Assembly: GCA_023665365.1 (NCBI GenBank) | Contig: JAMPEA010000008.1 | Coordinates: 1-47,185, forward strand | Origin: Bacillota bacterium | GTDB lineage: Bacteria; Bacillota; Clostridia; Christensenellales; CAG-917 | DNA: 47,185 bases | Reading direction: 5' to 3' | Shown: piece after piece, positions 35,103 through 44,315 of the stretch | How the letters are laid out: the number at the start of each line of letters is the position of its first letter | Position numbering within the stretch: position 1 is the stretch's first letter | Notes under the pieces: model-generated | What the model was told of the DNA's origin: nothing | Database searches by the model: none | Seen by the model: the letters and a program-made list of their open reading frames with translations, nothing else | Translations under genes and position numbers: made by a program

Positions 35103-35339
35103 ATGGACGATAAAAATATTGTGAGAAAAGTCGCAGAACTCAGTAATATGAATATTATGATACTATTTCTCCTTATTTCATTCCTTGCGCTGTCCGTCGG
35201 TCTGGCATTCTTTTTCCTTGTGTCGGGCGGAGTCGGTTACGGCGTAGGCATAGCGATGTTTGTAGTAGCTGCGGTGCTGTTTGTCGTCGGCGAAATAAAT
35301 TATTTCACTAAGTTGAAGCGTATTCAAGCTCAGTATTAA
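35103..35339 (+). CDS. Small two-helix membrane protein
   Basis: 78 residues with two transmembrane helices (about 19-41 and 45-64: MILFLLISFLALSVGLAFFF and VGIAMFVVAAVLFVVGEI) separated by a glycine-rich turn, and a basic C-terminus (TKLKRIQAQY). The ATG at 35103 has a perfect aaggagg with 5-nt spacing; a GTG at 35097 is inside that site. It lies downstream of the double-HTH gene, probably in one transcript, and has its own terminator. Size and topology would fit a small toxin, holin-like or sensor protein; nothing in the sequence decides. Confidence 0.75.
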   Translation: MDDKNIVRKVAELSNMNIMILFLLISFLALSVGLAFFFLVSGGVGYGVGIAMFVVAAVLFVVGEINYFTKLKRIQAQY

Positions 35340-35356
35340 CGAAAAACCGTACCCAA

Positions 35357-35394
35357 AAAGAAACGCTCCCGCTATGGGAGCGCGTTCTTTTATA
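35357..35394 (+). terminator. Intrinsic terminator after the small membrane protein gene
   Basis: Stem aacgctccc / gggagcgcgtt with a short gctat loop and following cttttat. Convergent with the ectoprotein gene ending at 35511. Confidence 0.75.
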
Positions 35395-35430
35395 TGGATT
35401 TTATATATTATATAATATAAATCCGATAGG

Positions 35431-35489
35431 GGAATGTGCGGTTTCAATCTGAGAAAATTAGCTTGAAAGAGGAATGTGCTATTTCAATC
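35431..35489. repeat. Two direct repeats, 40-bp period
   Basis: ggaatgtgcggtttcaatc (35431-35449) and ggaatgtgctatttcaatc (35471-35489) match at 17 of 19 positions and start 40 bp apart. Only two copies exist and no cas gene is nearby. Confidence 0.5.
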
Positions 35490-35510
35490 CAACGAAGTTG
35501 GCGAAGTCGG

Positions 35511-38500
35511 TTAATAATTGTATTCCAAGATGAAGCGGAAGTCCTCTACGCCTGCGGCGAGGGGCAGGAACGCGCCTTGATTGGATACGTTTTTATCCTT
35601 GGAATTCAGCAAAATGTTTAGGTTTATGTTGTAGTTTTTCATCGCTTTGCCCGTGTAGCCCGACATATCGAGCACGGAGTAGTTCTTGCCGCCCCCATAG
35701 AACGCGATGCCGCCGTGTACGAGCTGTTTGCCGCCTTTGAGAGTGGTTATATCGGAGTATTTGTCGCCGCCGAACTCCTGCACGGTTTTGAGCATCTGCG
35801 ACACGTCGAGCGCGAGGAACGCCAGCGAGCTTTGCGAGGTGTCCGCCTCGACTATTGTAGAGCTGTCAACCGAGCGCACGTCTTTCCAGTCGTTGATGAC
35901 TACGTTGCCAATGAGGTGCAGTGCCGCGGGATAGCTTGTGCCTGCGAGGTTGTACCAGCCGTCTATTCTGAATATGGTTTTGGGGTCGCCCGCGAGCATC
36001 AAGCCCGCAAAGCGGCTTTCTATGCCGATAGACAACATTCCGCTCGTGCTAAGCGTGCTGTCTTTTAGCGCAACGTCCGTCAGCACGAGGTTGGACATAA
36101 AGTAGTCGTCGTATAAATATCCGTCGCAAGCGGGGGAGTTGTACGCGTCGTACTCGTTGCCGTTTGCGTCGAAAAGGAAGGGCGAGGGGTTTTTCAAATC
36201 GCCGAGCACTACGCGATTAGTGCCTATTTTAAGAATAAATTCACGCGCGCATTGCAACACGCACCCGTCTATCGTCGCGTTGATTTTTTCGCTTTGAACG
36301 TCGGGGTCGCCTTGTACGTCGTCGCGCCCGAATATGCGAACGACCGTGCGCCCGTTCATCACGCGGGAGCGCGTAAGGTTTACATCCGCCATTATTTCAA
36401 GCGTCGTGCCCACGTAGTTGAGCCAGGACAGATTTATTTCGTCGCCGTCGTATAGCGTCTCGTCGTCGCAACCTTTGAGCACGGCGTTATCGACGGTTAC
36501 GCCGTCCGTGCGCATCAAAAATACGATATTATCCTGCCCCTTGACAGACGCAAGCTGTATGCCCGTCGTGCTTGTCGCAACGAAATCGAGCGGACCTCTG
36601 AACACCGCAAAATCGTAGAGTGTGTCCGTGCCGTCGAGCATATCTGTGATATACTGCGCGCTTATAAAGTGTCCGTTGCCGTGCAGGTCGGCGGTGACGT
36701 CGAGGCAGTAGCGCACCGACGGGCGGGAGAAGCCCATGTTTTTATAATATGTCCAATCCGCAGTGGTGGGGAGCTCGTTGGTGTAGGACAGCAGTTTTTC
36801 GCGCATTATAGTCGGCTCGTATTTGGGCGCTCGTCCGCCGCTCGCCGTCTTTTCAAACAGATTTTCGCCGAGATAGACGTCGCCTGTCAGCACGACTGGG
36901 AGCGCCTGCGCAAACGCCCGCCGTATGCTTTCGTCGTCGTTTGCCGCAATTCCCTTGACCGCGCGGAAGGTGAAAGAGGCTGGCGCAATGCCGAACAGCG
37001 CGCCGTATTTCCAAGTAGCCGTGATTGTCACGTCGCCGTCGCCGAGCGCGGATACAAATAGCTTGGAGTCCTCAAAGCGCACGCTTGCAAGCGAGGGGTC
37101 GGAGATTGAAAATTCCATATCGTAAATATCCGCAAGAGTTCCGCTTTTGCCATACGCCCTCAACTTGCTTTCATGCTCGTAAGCAACTAAGTTGCCGTCC
37201 TCGTCGTAGCCGTCGCTTGCGACCGCAAGTCCGCCAAGCCCCACGGAGTCGGCATTCTCGGCGAATACGATTGCGGAGTAGGCGTGCACGGACGTGACCT
37301 CGCGCGTTATTATGCCGCTTGCGACGATCTCGCGGTTTTCGTCGTACTCCGTCCACTCTATATACAACGTCGCGCCGAACGCGCCGTTTGACTGCAACGT
37401 ACATTCGCCGCCGTTTTCGGAGATTATCTTGATTGCGGCTTGGTCGTCTATCGACCAGTCGTATTCGATATTGCGGGAGTGCGGATTGCTTGCAACGGTG
37501 AGGGTGGTGTGCGAGCCTACGGGGAGCACGATTTCCCCTTTGCCCTTGGCGTTAGCGGGGGCGTACACGTTGAAATCCCGATTGGCGTAGTCCACAAAGA
37601 AGTCGTAATTTCTGCCGCCGAGCGACAGCGTATAGCGTTCCGTCTTGGCGTTTGCGGATACGTTGTTTAAGGTGATGCGCACGTTAAACGCGCCCGCAAC
37701 GCTGTCCACCGCGACGGCATTGAAGTTTGCAACGTTGTCGCCGAAGATGCTTATATCCTCGACGGACAGGTTCAGCGCGCTTTGTATGCCCAGCGTCAGA
37801 GCCTTCGACCCTATCGGCGCGCGTATGTACGCGACGTTATCCGCGGCTAAGCCGTCGATAGTCGTCTCTGCGGACGGGACGACCGTCACTTCGATTGTCT
37901 TTTTTATAGGTCCTTTTGCTCCGTCTGCGGACACCGTAACGACGGTATTTCCGCAGAAACGCGCGTTAAAGTGCCCGTTTGTGTCGCTAAAAGCCAGTAT
38001 TTGCGAATTTGCGCTTTGATACTTTGCGTGCGTGAATATCACCGACGACGGTTCGTAAAGCGCGCCGAGCGTATACTTTCCGCTTGTCAGAGTGATTTTG
38101 TAGTCGGTATCTTCGGCGGGTTCGAGTTCGTAGGCGTTGCCGTCCGCGTCGGACACGGTGGGCATTAGCGACAGCGGAGCGGAAGCGGTCACGTTGAAGA
38201 GTACGCTGTCGCTGTATCCGCCGTCCTTGCTCGTATAGGTCAGCTTCGTAAGCCCCGTTCCGTTTAGCGAGAACGACCCGTCCGAGCCGCGCGTAACCAC
38301 GTCCGTCGCTTTGCCGCCGAGGTCGGTGATAGTAAGGTCGTAGCCTCTGTTGTGCGCTATTCTCGGCAGGACTTCCACGCCGAGGTCCTTTTCGTTCATA
38401 GGATATTTGTAGTCGGCAAGGTCAAAGAAGAAAATGCCGTCCTCGCCCTTGTTTGCGATGCTTATCCCCGTCGCCGGAATCTGCGCCGCGATACGCGCAA

Positions 38501-38576
38501 TCCCCGTCACCGCAAACAGCGCGATGAGCAGTATGATTGGGAGTATGACGATAAGTGCGGTGACGAGTTTTTTCAT
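35511..38576 (-). CDS. Large exported protein of an ABC exporter operon
   Basis: 1021 residues. An N-terminal signal-anchor helix (about 4-26: VTALIVILPIILLIALFAV) is followed by an all-outside ectodomain. Strand-rich segments with Ig-like (BIG-type) features come first (for example GLTKLTYTSKDGGYSDSVLF, and TVSADGAKGPIKKTIEVTV). The last 400 residues have repeated short strands (VTVDNAVLKGC, INATIDGCVLQC, LVLTDVALKDSTLST) suggestive of a right-handed beta helix. No catalytic motif recognised. ATG at 38576 with gagaggtg; it starts 2 nt after the permease stop codon. Probably an envelope-associated accessory or cargo-handling protein of the exporter. Confidence 0.8.
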   Translation of the reverse strand: MKKLVTALIVILPIILLIALFAVTGIARIAAQIPATGISIANKGEDGIFFFDLADYKYPMNEKDLGVEVLPRIAHNRGYDLTITDLGGKATDVVTRGSDGSFSLNGTGLTKLTYTSKDGGYSDSVLFNVTASAPLSLMPTVSDADGNAYELEPAEDTDYKITLTSGKYTLGALYEPSSVIFTHAKYQSANSQILAFSDTNGHFNARFCGNTVVTVSADGAKGPIKKTIEVTVVPSAETTIDGLAADNVAYIRAPIGSKALTLGIQSALNLSVEDISIFGDNVANFNAVAVDSVAGAFNVRITLNNVSANAKTERYTLSLGGRNYDFFVDYANRDFNVYAPANAKGKGEIVLPVGSHTTLTVASNPHSRNIEYDWSIDDQAAIKIISENGGECTLQSNGAFGATLYIEWTEYDENREIVASGIITREVTSVHAYSAIVFAENADSVGLGGLAVASDGYDEDGNLVAYEHESKLRAYGKSGTLADIYDMEFSISDPSLASVRFEDSKLFVSALGDGDVTITATWKYGALFGIAPASFTFRAVKGIAANDDESIRRAFAQALPVVLTGDVYLGENLFEKTASGGRAPKYEPTIMREKLLSYTNELPTTADWTYYKNMGFSRPSVRYCLDVTADLHGNGHFISAQYITDMLDGTDTLYDFAVFRGPLDFVATSTTGIQLASVKGQDNIVFLMRTDGVTVDNAVLKGCDDETLYDGDEINLSWLNYVGTTLEIMADVNLTRSRVMNGRTVVRIFGRDDVQGDPDVQSEKINATIDGCVLQCAREFILKIGTNRVVLGDLKNPSPFLFDANGNEYDAYNSPACDGYLYDDYFMSNLVLTDVALKDSTLSTSGMLSIGIESRFAGLMLAGDPKTIFRIDGWYNLAGTSYPAALHLIGNVVINDWKDVRSVDSSTIVEADTSQSSLAFLALDVSQMLKTVQEFGGDKYSDITTLKGGKQLVHGGIAFYGGGKNYSVLDMSGYTGKAMKNYNINLNILLNSKDKNVSNQGAFLPLAAGVEDFRFILEYNY

Positions 38577-38578
38577 TT

Positions 38579-40258
38579 TCACCTCTCGGCGTCGAGATTG
38601 GCGTAAGCCTTTTTGAGGTTTACGAAAAAGTAGGCGAGCGCGCCCCCGAGCAGGGCGAGCGGGATACATATTGCCAAGGCGTAGCTTGCGCCTATGCTCG
38701 AAGCGACGGCTTCGTTTGTTATCAGACCTTTAAGCGCGTTGTACAGCAATAGTACGCCCATTGCAAAGCACACCGCAAGCCCTACGAGTATGATGACCGA
38801 CACGGTTGAATTTGCCTCTTTGATTTCGCCGTCGTCCGTGCGCGAAAAGTGCGGACGGTCGAGGTCGAGCCTCGTTGCTAACGCTATCTGCGCCGCGGCG
38901 AGCAGAGAGGACGATATAAACGTGATAAGTCCGTCCACGGGGCTTTCGAGCTTTGTTGATACGAGGACGATGCAGGCGACTATTATACTGAGCTCGGACA
39001 CAATCCCGCTGAATATCATCTTTGAGGACAGTATCTGCGTCGGCGAGTAGGGCAGGGTTTTTTGCACGGTCGCCATATATCCGTCGCGGCTTATGTTTGT
39101 CGAGCAAAACGTGTTGGTCAGAGTGCTGTACAGCAGCACTATAAACGTGCATAGCTCGAAATCGAAGCGGATATTGCCCATAATCCCGCCAATCAACTCG
39201 GAGCCTAAACGCGCCGAGTAGTATGTCATTATCGGCATTATGATTGCGGTTGCAAAGTACATATACGCGTAGCCCGACGTGCGCAAAACGAGGATGAACT
39301 CCTTGTGTATTAGCCCCAAGAGTCCGCCCCGTTTTATGAACAGAGGCTTTTTGTAGCGTATGTGCGGCACGCGAGCGGCGAAGCCCTTTTGCGTGACGCG
39401 TATGAAAATCGCGTGTATCGTAGGCAGACCTATTGCGAGAACTCCGAGCAGTATAGCGACGAGTATGCCGAAATTTTTGCCTACGTCCCGCCTTAGCATA
39501 ATGCCCGCGATGAGGTTTGCGGGATACGCGTTTGCGGCAAAGGCGTTTATCCTAAGCATCGTGTTTTCGTTAAAGAGGGACGCGAGCTTGCCCGAGCCGA
39601 CGAGATTTTCCGCTATTCCGAACAGATATGCGTACAGCACGCAGAACCCCGCGAGCAGAGCCGTCATAACCGCAAAGTTTATCAGATAGTGCGAGGCTAT
39701 TATGCGCTTTATATAGTAGTAGGGCAACGCAAGCAGAGCGGCTATCGACAGCGGAAATATCGGCAGTATCAGCCCCACGACGAAGGACATAAGCACGTTG
39801 TAGGCGGATACGAGGTCTGTCGTTATAAAAAACGAGAGGTTGACCGTCAGCACCGCAACGAGGGACATTATCGCCTGCCTTATATATAGCCAAGTCAACT
39901 TCGAGGCGAATATCTCGAACGGCGAAAATGGCATCGTTATAAGGATATTTATATCGCCGTTTTCAAACAGAGTGTGGCATAGCCGCATAGTGCCCGTCAC
40001 GGTGAATGCGATTATCATCGCAAAATACACCGTGGACATCACCTCGAATTGCCGCTCGGCGACGTTTGGGACGCGATTGATTTTTATCTGCGTATACGTC
40101 TCGGTGAACTTTGAAAAGATAAACCCGAACGCCGTCACCACGCACGCGACGAGCAATACGCCCAGCGCATATCGCGCCAAGTTTTTCGACAGCTGTTTGG
40201 AGTTCAGCGGCACTGCGTCGAAAAACTGTTTTTTGAGTAGCAACGAGTATCTGTTCAT
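38579..40258 (-). CDS. ABC-2-type transporter permease
   Basis: 559 residues with about twelve hydrophobic segments in two halves, a large cytoplasmic N-terminus typical of ABC-2 exporter permeases (LLLKKQFFDAVPLNSKQLSK), the early FENGDINILITMPFSPFEIF motif, and a repeated version in the second half (ISRDGYMATVQKTLPYSPTQ). This duplicated layout suits a full-length permease working with one ATPase. Its ATG overlaps the ATPase stop codon by 4 nt. Substrate unknown; co-transcription with a large ectoprotein suggests an envelope component. Confidence 0.88.
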   Translation of the reverse strand: MNRYSLLLKKQFFDAVPLNSKQLSKNLARYALGVLLVACVVTAFGFIFSKFTETYTQIKINRVPNVAERQFEVMSTVYFAMIIAFTVTGTMRLCHTLFENGDINILITMPFSPFEIFASKLTWLYIRQAIMSLVAVLTVNLSFFITTDLVSAYNVLMSFVVGLILPIFPLSIAALLALPYYYIKRIIASHYLINFAVMTALLAGFCVLYAYLFGIAENLVGSGKLASLFNENTMLRINAFAANAYPANLIAGIMLRRDVGKNFGILVAILLGVLAIGLPTIHAIFIRVTQKGFAARVPHIRYKKPLFIKRGGLLGLIHKEFILVLRTSGYAYMYFATAIIMPIMTYYSARLGSELIGGIMGNIRFDFELCTFIVLLYSTLTNTFCSTNISRDGYMATVQKTLPYSPTQILSSKMIFSGIVSELSIIVACIVLVSTKLESPVDGLITFISSSLLAAAQIALATRLDLDRPHFSRTDDGEIKEANSTVSVIILVGLAVCFAMGVLLLYNALKGLITNEAVASSIGASYALAICIPLALLGGALAYFFVNLKKAYANLDAER

Positions 40259-41016
40259 TCCGACTCCGTCCGACCCCTATCGCTCGCGGCAGTGCGGGAG
40301 AGGAAATAGTCCTCCAACTCCTCGCCTTTTAGATTGAAATCGTCAAAACGGAAGTCGTCCGTCTTTATGCCGTTGTTGATAATCACCGCGCGCTCGCAGA
40401 TTCTTTGTACTGAGTTTACGTTATGCGAGGAGAACAGTATGCAGTTGCCCTCTTTTGCGTATTCTTTCATAAAATCGGCGACGCTCGCCGCCGTATGCGG
40501 GTCAAGCCCTATCATAGGCTCGTCGAGTATCCAAAGTTTGGGGCGGTGTATGAGACTTGCAAGCATACATATCTTTTGGCGCATGCCGTGCGAGTAGTTG
40601 CTTATCGGCTCGAAAATTTTGTCCCCGAGCGAAAAGACGCTTTCAAGTTCCCCGAGCCGCGCGGCTCTTTCGGATTTGCTTATGCCGTATGCGTCCGCCA
40701 TAAAGTTGACGTACTGTATGCCCGTCATTTTCACAAACACATCGTGTTTATCCGATACGAAGCCGAACGAGGCTTTCGCCTTAATCGGCGAGGTTTTTAT
40801 ATCGTAGCCGTTTATGCGTATCTCTCCCGACGTAAAGGGCAGTATGCCCGTAAGACATTTCAGAGTCGTGGATTTGCCCGCGCCGTTGTGTCCCAATAGC
40901 CCTACGATTTCGCCCTCGCAACAGTCGAGAGTAAAGTCGTTGACGGCGGGAGAAGTCGCCGACGGATATTGCTTGACAAGATTTTTTATCTCGATGACAT
41001 TTTCGACTTCCGACAT
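40255..41016 (-). CDS. ABC transporter ATP-binding protein
   Basis: 253-residue ATPase of the ABC-2/drug-exporter type: Walker A GLLGHNGAGKSTT (about 39-51), Q-loop region FGFVSDKHDVF, signature YSHGMRQK (Tyr-Ser-His-Gly in place of LSGGQ), Walker B LWILDEPMIGLD and the H-loop FSSHNV. It energises the permease encoded immediately downstream, with which it is translationally coupled (ATGA overlap). Ribosome site gggaga. First gene of a three-gene operon. Confidence 0.93.
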   Translation of the reverse strand: MSEVENVIEIKNLVKQYPSATSPAVNDFTLDCCEGEIVGLLGHNGAGKSTTLKCLTGILPFTSGEIRINGYDIKTSPIKAKASFGFVSDKHDVFVKMTGIQYVNFMADAYGISKSERAARLGELESVFSLGDKIFEPISNYSHGMRQKICMLASLIHRPKLWILDEPMIGLDPHTAASVADFMKEYAKEGNCILFSSHNVNSVQRICERAVIINNGIKTDDFRFDDFNLKGEELEDYFLSRTAASDRGRTESE

Positions 41017-41310
41017 TTCTCTCTCCCGTTTTTACTCGCGCATGCGCAACGATTTAGTATTTTCATATAGGTTATACTTACTTATTGTATATTATATTGT
41101 ATATTTACAAACTTTGCACGCAAAAATCCCCACAAATTTACAATATTTGCCAAAATTACGCAGATTTTTTGCGCTTGCCCGTATGCGCCCTTGGCAGTTT
41201 GGGGATAAATCGACCGCGAAGTATAAAACGCGTCTATTTTATGCGCAAATCGTTGGCTATTTTTTTCGCTTTGAGTTATCATATATTAAACGTCTCAAAA
41301 GAGGTGTATT
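41017..41310. other. Divergent intergenic region
   Basis: A/T-rich spacer between the ABC operon (-) and the pyridoxamine kinase gene (+). No coding signal or known RNA motif recognised. Promoters for both directions must lie here (for example tatataata-like runs near 41075-41100). Confidence 0.4.
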
Positions 41311-42132
41311 ATGGACTCAAAACGCGTGCTTACAATCCAAGATATTTCCTGTTTCGGGCAGTGCTCGTTGACGGTGGCGTTGCCCGTCATATCGGCGTGC
41401 GGGGTGGAGACCTGCGTTCTTCCGTCCGCGCTCCTTTCAACGCATACGATGGGGTTTAAGGATTATACCTGCCTCGATTTGACTTCCGAGATAACCAAAA
41501 TCCTCGACCACTGGGATAGGGAAAATATCCTTTTCGACGCAGTGTATACGGGCTATCTCGCAACCGCGGAGCAGATAGACGTTGTGCGCCGCGCGTTTTC
41601 GACAAGACTGCGCAAGGGCGGGCTCAAAATCGTAGACCCCGTTATGGGCGACTACGGCAAACTCTATCCCGCTTTCGACGGCGATTTTGTGGATGCTATG
41701 CGCTCGCTGTGCGCCGATGCCGATATAATTTTGCCCAATATCACCGAGGCGAGCTTGCTTACGGGCATGGAATATAAAGAGGAGTACGACGAGGAATATA
41801 TCGACGCCTTGCTCGACGGGCTTAAAGCAATCGGGGCAAAGCGAATTGTCTTAAAGGGCGTCGGCTACGACAAGGACACTACGGGCGTAGTCGTCTTAGG
41901 CGACGGGGAGAAGTTCTATTATCCGCACAAGCGCATCGCGCGTTCCTGCCACGGCACGGGCGACCTGTTTGCCTCTGCATTTACAGGGCTGTTGACAAGA
42001 GGAGAATCCGTCCGCGACGCTGTTGTCAAGACCGCCGATTTCGTCGTTATGAGCATAGAGAACACCGTAAATGAAGCGCATTGGTACGGTGTAAACTTCG
42101 AGACGTGTATGGATTTGTTAATGCGCGAATAA
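41311..42132 (+). CDS. Pyridoxal/pyridoxamine kinase
   Basis: Salvages vitamin B6 by phosphorylating pyridoxal, pyridoxamine or pyridoxine. The 273-residue ribokinase-like protein starts with the family-specific VLTIQDISCFGQCSLTVALP and SACGVETCVLPSALLSTHT. It continues with VYTGYLAT, KIVDPVMGDYGKLY, LPNITEASLLTG and the catalytic anion-hole motif CHGTGDLFASAF. This is the Clostridia-type pyridoxamine kinase group. Ribosome site agaggtg. Monocistronic; a PLP enzyme gene (trpB) and the PLP-dependent glycogen phosphorylase lie close by. Confidence 0.93.
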   Translation: MDSKRVLTIQDISCFGQCSLTVALPVISACGVETCVLPSALLSTHTMGFKDYTCLDLTSEITKILDHWDRENILFDAVYTGYLATAEQIDVVRRAFSTRLRKGGLKIVDPVMGDYGKLYPAFDGDFVDAMRSLCADADIILPNITEASLLTGMEYKEEYDEEYIDALLDGLKAIGAKRIVLKGVGYDKDTTGVVVLGDGEKFYYPHKRIARSCHGTGDLFASAFTGLLTRGESVRDAVVKTADFVVMSIENTVNEAHWYGVNFETCMDLLMRE

Positions 42133-42529
42133 CGTTGGCTTGATAGAGCGCGACGCGCAGGGCGCGGAGGAAGGGAGAGCTAAGCGTCATATCCGTCATT
42201 GCGAAGAGAATACAACGCGGCAATCCAGAAAAGCCCTCCCCTATGGGGTCCCCGTCAAACCTCCGCGTTTGATGGGGTTTATCGGGGTCCCCGCAAAACG
42301 TCCCTGTTTTGTGGGGTAAATACGGAGTCCCCGATGACGAAGCAATACAAAAAGCCCTCCCATTGAGGGGAGGGTGTCACGCAGTGACGGGTGAGGTGTA
42401 ACCTCGCTATTAAGGGGGTAAGGGCTGTTTTCCGAGTCCGCCCTATACCCCCTTATGAACCCCCTTACCCGAAAACTCCTCATATCCCCCTACCCCCTTA
42501 TTCTTTAAGGGGGTGTTTTTGCAACACAA
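42133..42529. repeat. Composite repeat island between the kinase gene and trpB
   Basis: No gene. It holds gatagagcgcgacgcg (42140-42167, as at 18208), a catccgtcattgcg fragment, and the palindromes ccgtcaaacctccg/cgtttgatgggg and ccccgcaaaac/gttttgtgggg (42244-42333), the inverse of 11653-11768. A gaggggagggtgtcacgcag segment as at 241-300 follows, then an inverted 103-bp ccccctta unit (42411-42513). Confidence 0.75.
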
Positions 42530-42558
42530 CAAAACCCGCACTTTAAGTGCGGGTTTTG
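42530..42558 (-). terminator. Terminator of trpB
   Basis: Perfect 14-bp inverted repeat caaaacccgcactt / aagtgcgggttttg around a single base, 22 nt beyond the trpB stop codon. Confidence 0.7.
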
Positions 42559-42580
42559 CGGGTATAAACCTTATTTTTCG

Positions 42581-43957
42581 TTAAAACTTGGGGATTGCGT
42601 TTTCGCTTTTTTCAAGGTCGGTTTCGCTCGGCGGTGCGTCCGTCAAAGTGCCGTTTAAGGATTTTTCATATGCGTACAGGTCGAAGTAGCCCGTGCCTGT
42701 CAGCCCGAAAAGTATCGTCTTTTGCTCGCCCGTTTCCTTGCATCTAAGCGCTTCGTCTATCGCAACTTTTATCGCGTGAGACGACTCGGGCGCGGGCAAT
42801 ATGCCCTCTACTCTTGCAAACTTTATCGCCGCGTCGAACACGTCCACTTGACTTACCGCGCGCGCCTCGTCGAGATACCCGTCGTGGTACAGTTGGGAAA
42901 GTATCGGGCTCATTCCGTGATAGCGCAGTCCTCCCGCATGGGTGGGCGAGGGGCAGAAGCCGCTTCCGAGCGTGTACATCATTGCGAGCGGAGTGACGCG
43001 TCCAGTATCGCAGAAGTCGTAGGCGAATACGCCCTTGGTGAGGCTTGGACAACTCATCGGCTCGACCGCGATGAAGTGCGGATTCGCTTTGCCTTTGAGC
43101 TTGTCGTGCATAAACTCCGACATAAGTCCGCCGAGGTTGCTTCCTCCGCCCGCGCAGCCGATGACAATATCGGGATATTCGTCAATCTTTTCCATCGCGC
43201 GTTTGCTTTCGATGCCGATTATCGACTGGTGCAACACTACTTGATTGAGCACGCTTCCGAGCGAATACTTGCGCTCGCCGTTTGATTTCACCGCTACTTC
43301 GACCGCCTCGGATATTGCAGTTCCGAGACTGCCGGAGGTGTTTTCGGGATATTCTTTTAACATATGCTTTCCCACGTCGGTGGTTTCTGAGGGCGAGGGA
43401 ATGACGTTTGCGCCGTAAGTCGCCATAAGCGTTTTGCGCTGGGGCTTTTGCTCGTAGGAGCAACGCACCATATATACGGTCAAGTCCAAGCCGAAGTATC
43501 CGCACGCCATCGAAAGCGCCGTGCCCCACTGTCCCGCGCCGGTCTCGGTGGTTAGCCCTTTGAGCCCCTGCTTTTTGGCGTAGTAGGCTTGCGCAATCGC
43601 GCTGTTGAGCTTGTGTGAGCCGCTCGTATTGTTGCCCTCGAATTTGTAGTAGATTTTCGCGGGAGTGTCCAAATACTTTTCAAGACAGTACGCTCGCACA
43701 AGCGGCGAGGGGCGATACATCTTATAGAATTCTCTTATCTCTTCGGGGATTTCGATATATTCGTCCCTGTCGTTCAGCTCCTGTTTGGAGCACTCCGTAT
43801 TGAACACGGCTTCGAGTTCTTCGAGTTTGACGGGTTCGTGCGTCGCGGGGTTTAAAAGCGGACGGTGGTCGGTTTTCATATCGGCGCGCACGTTATACCA
43901 CTCTTTTGGCATCTCCGCTTCTGTCAGATAGGTTTTGTAGGGGATTTTGTTGCTCAT
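42581..43957 (-). CDS. trpB: Tryptophan synthase beta subunit, TrpB2 type
   Basis: PLP enzyme condensing indole and serine to tryptophan. The 458-residue product belongs to the longer TrpB2 (TrpB-like) group: an extended N-terminus (YNVRADMKTDHRPLLNPAT), TPAKIYYKFEGNNTSGSHKL with the PLP lysine Lys116, ETGAGQWGTALSMACGYFGL with the catalytic glutamate, GCAGGGSNLGG for the phosphate, and LRYHGMSPI late. ATG at 43957 with aaggaggt; the longer frame to 44062 runs into the T-box terminator and is rejected. No trpA nearby. A T-box leader precedes it, so it is probably induced when charged tRNA-Trp is scarce. Confidence 0.93.
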   Translation of the reverse strand: MSNKIPYKTYLTEAEMPKEWYNVRADMKTDHRPLLNPATHEPVKLEELEAVFNTECSKQELNDRDEYIEIPEEIREFYKMYRPSPLVRAYCLEKYLDTPAKIYYKFEGNNTSGSHKLNSAIAQAYYAKKQGLKGLTTETGAGQWGTALSMACGYFGLDLTVYMVRCSYEQKPQRKTLMATYGANVIPSPSETTDVGKHMLKEYPENTSGSLGTAISEAVEVAVKSNGERKYSLGSVLNQVVLHQSIIGIESKRAMEKIDEYPDIVIGCAGGGSNLGGLMSEFMHDKLKGKANPHFIAVEPMSCPSLTKGVFAYDFCDTGRVTPLAMMYTLGSGFCPSPTHAGGLRYHGMSPILSQLYHDGYLDEARAVSQVDVFDAAIKFARVEGILPAPESSHAIKVAIDEALRCKETGEQKTILFGLTGTGYFDLYAYEKSLNGTLTDAPPSETDLEKSENAIPKF

Positions 43958-44044
43958 TTTGTACCTCCTTGGATATAATTTGCAAAGATTTCGCTTTGCA
44001 TACGCCCTTGCGGGCGGTTGTATCGGGTAGTTTTTGTAGTACCT

Positions 44045-44315
44045 AATAAAAAATCCGCGCAAAACTGTCGTTTTGCACGGACAAACTGTATGTCAGTCTG
44101 CGGTACCACCGTACTTGAAAGCCGAAGCCTTCCTCTCATCGGTTGCCAACACAACCTGCCTTTAACGTAAGGCGCACGTCTGAAACTACTCGTATCCTTT
44201 CGCCCCAGCCCTCAAAGACCCATATTATCCGAAGCTGTTTCTATCGGCATCGCACCGTCGCCGACTCTCTCTAAGTCATTCCTCGGTTTTCTTCTTCTCA
44301 ACGGTTTATGCAATT
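44045..44315 (-). ncRNA. T-box leader upstream of trpB
   Basis: On the minus strand, the T-box sequence acggtggtaccgcag (44099-44113) precedes an intrinsic terminator with a 12-bp stem tccgtgcaaaac / gttttgcgcgga and T-run (44045-44081). Upstream lie stem I features, including agagagtcggcgacgg and a region ggataatatgggtc. The codon there can be read as TGG (44222-44220) followed by G, which fits a tryptophan specifier; ATG in the register one base earlier is the alternative. Uncharged tRNA pairing with the T-box bulge would stabilise the antiterminator. Confidence 0.88.

Noticed and set aside
35431..35489. Minimal CRISPR array
   Set aside because: Only two imperfect repeats, one spacer, no cas genes and no leader; better described as a direct repeat.
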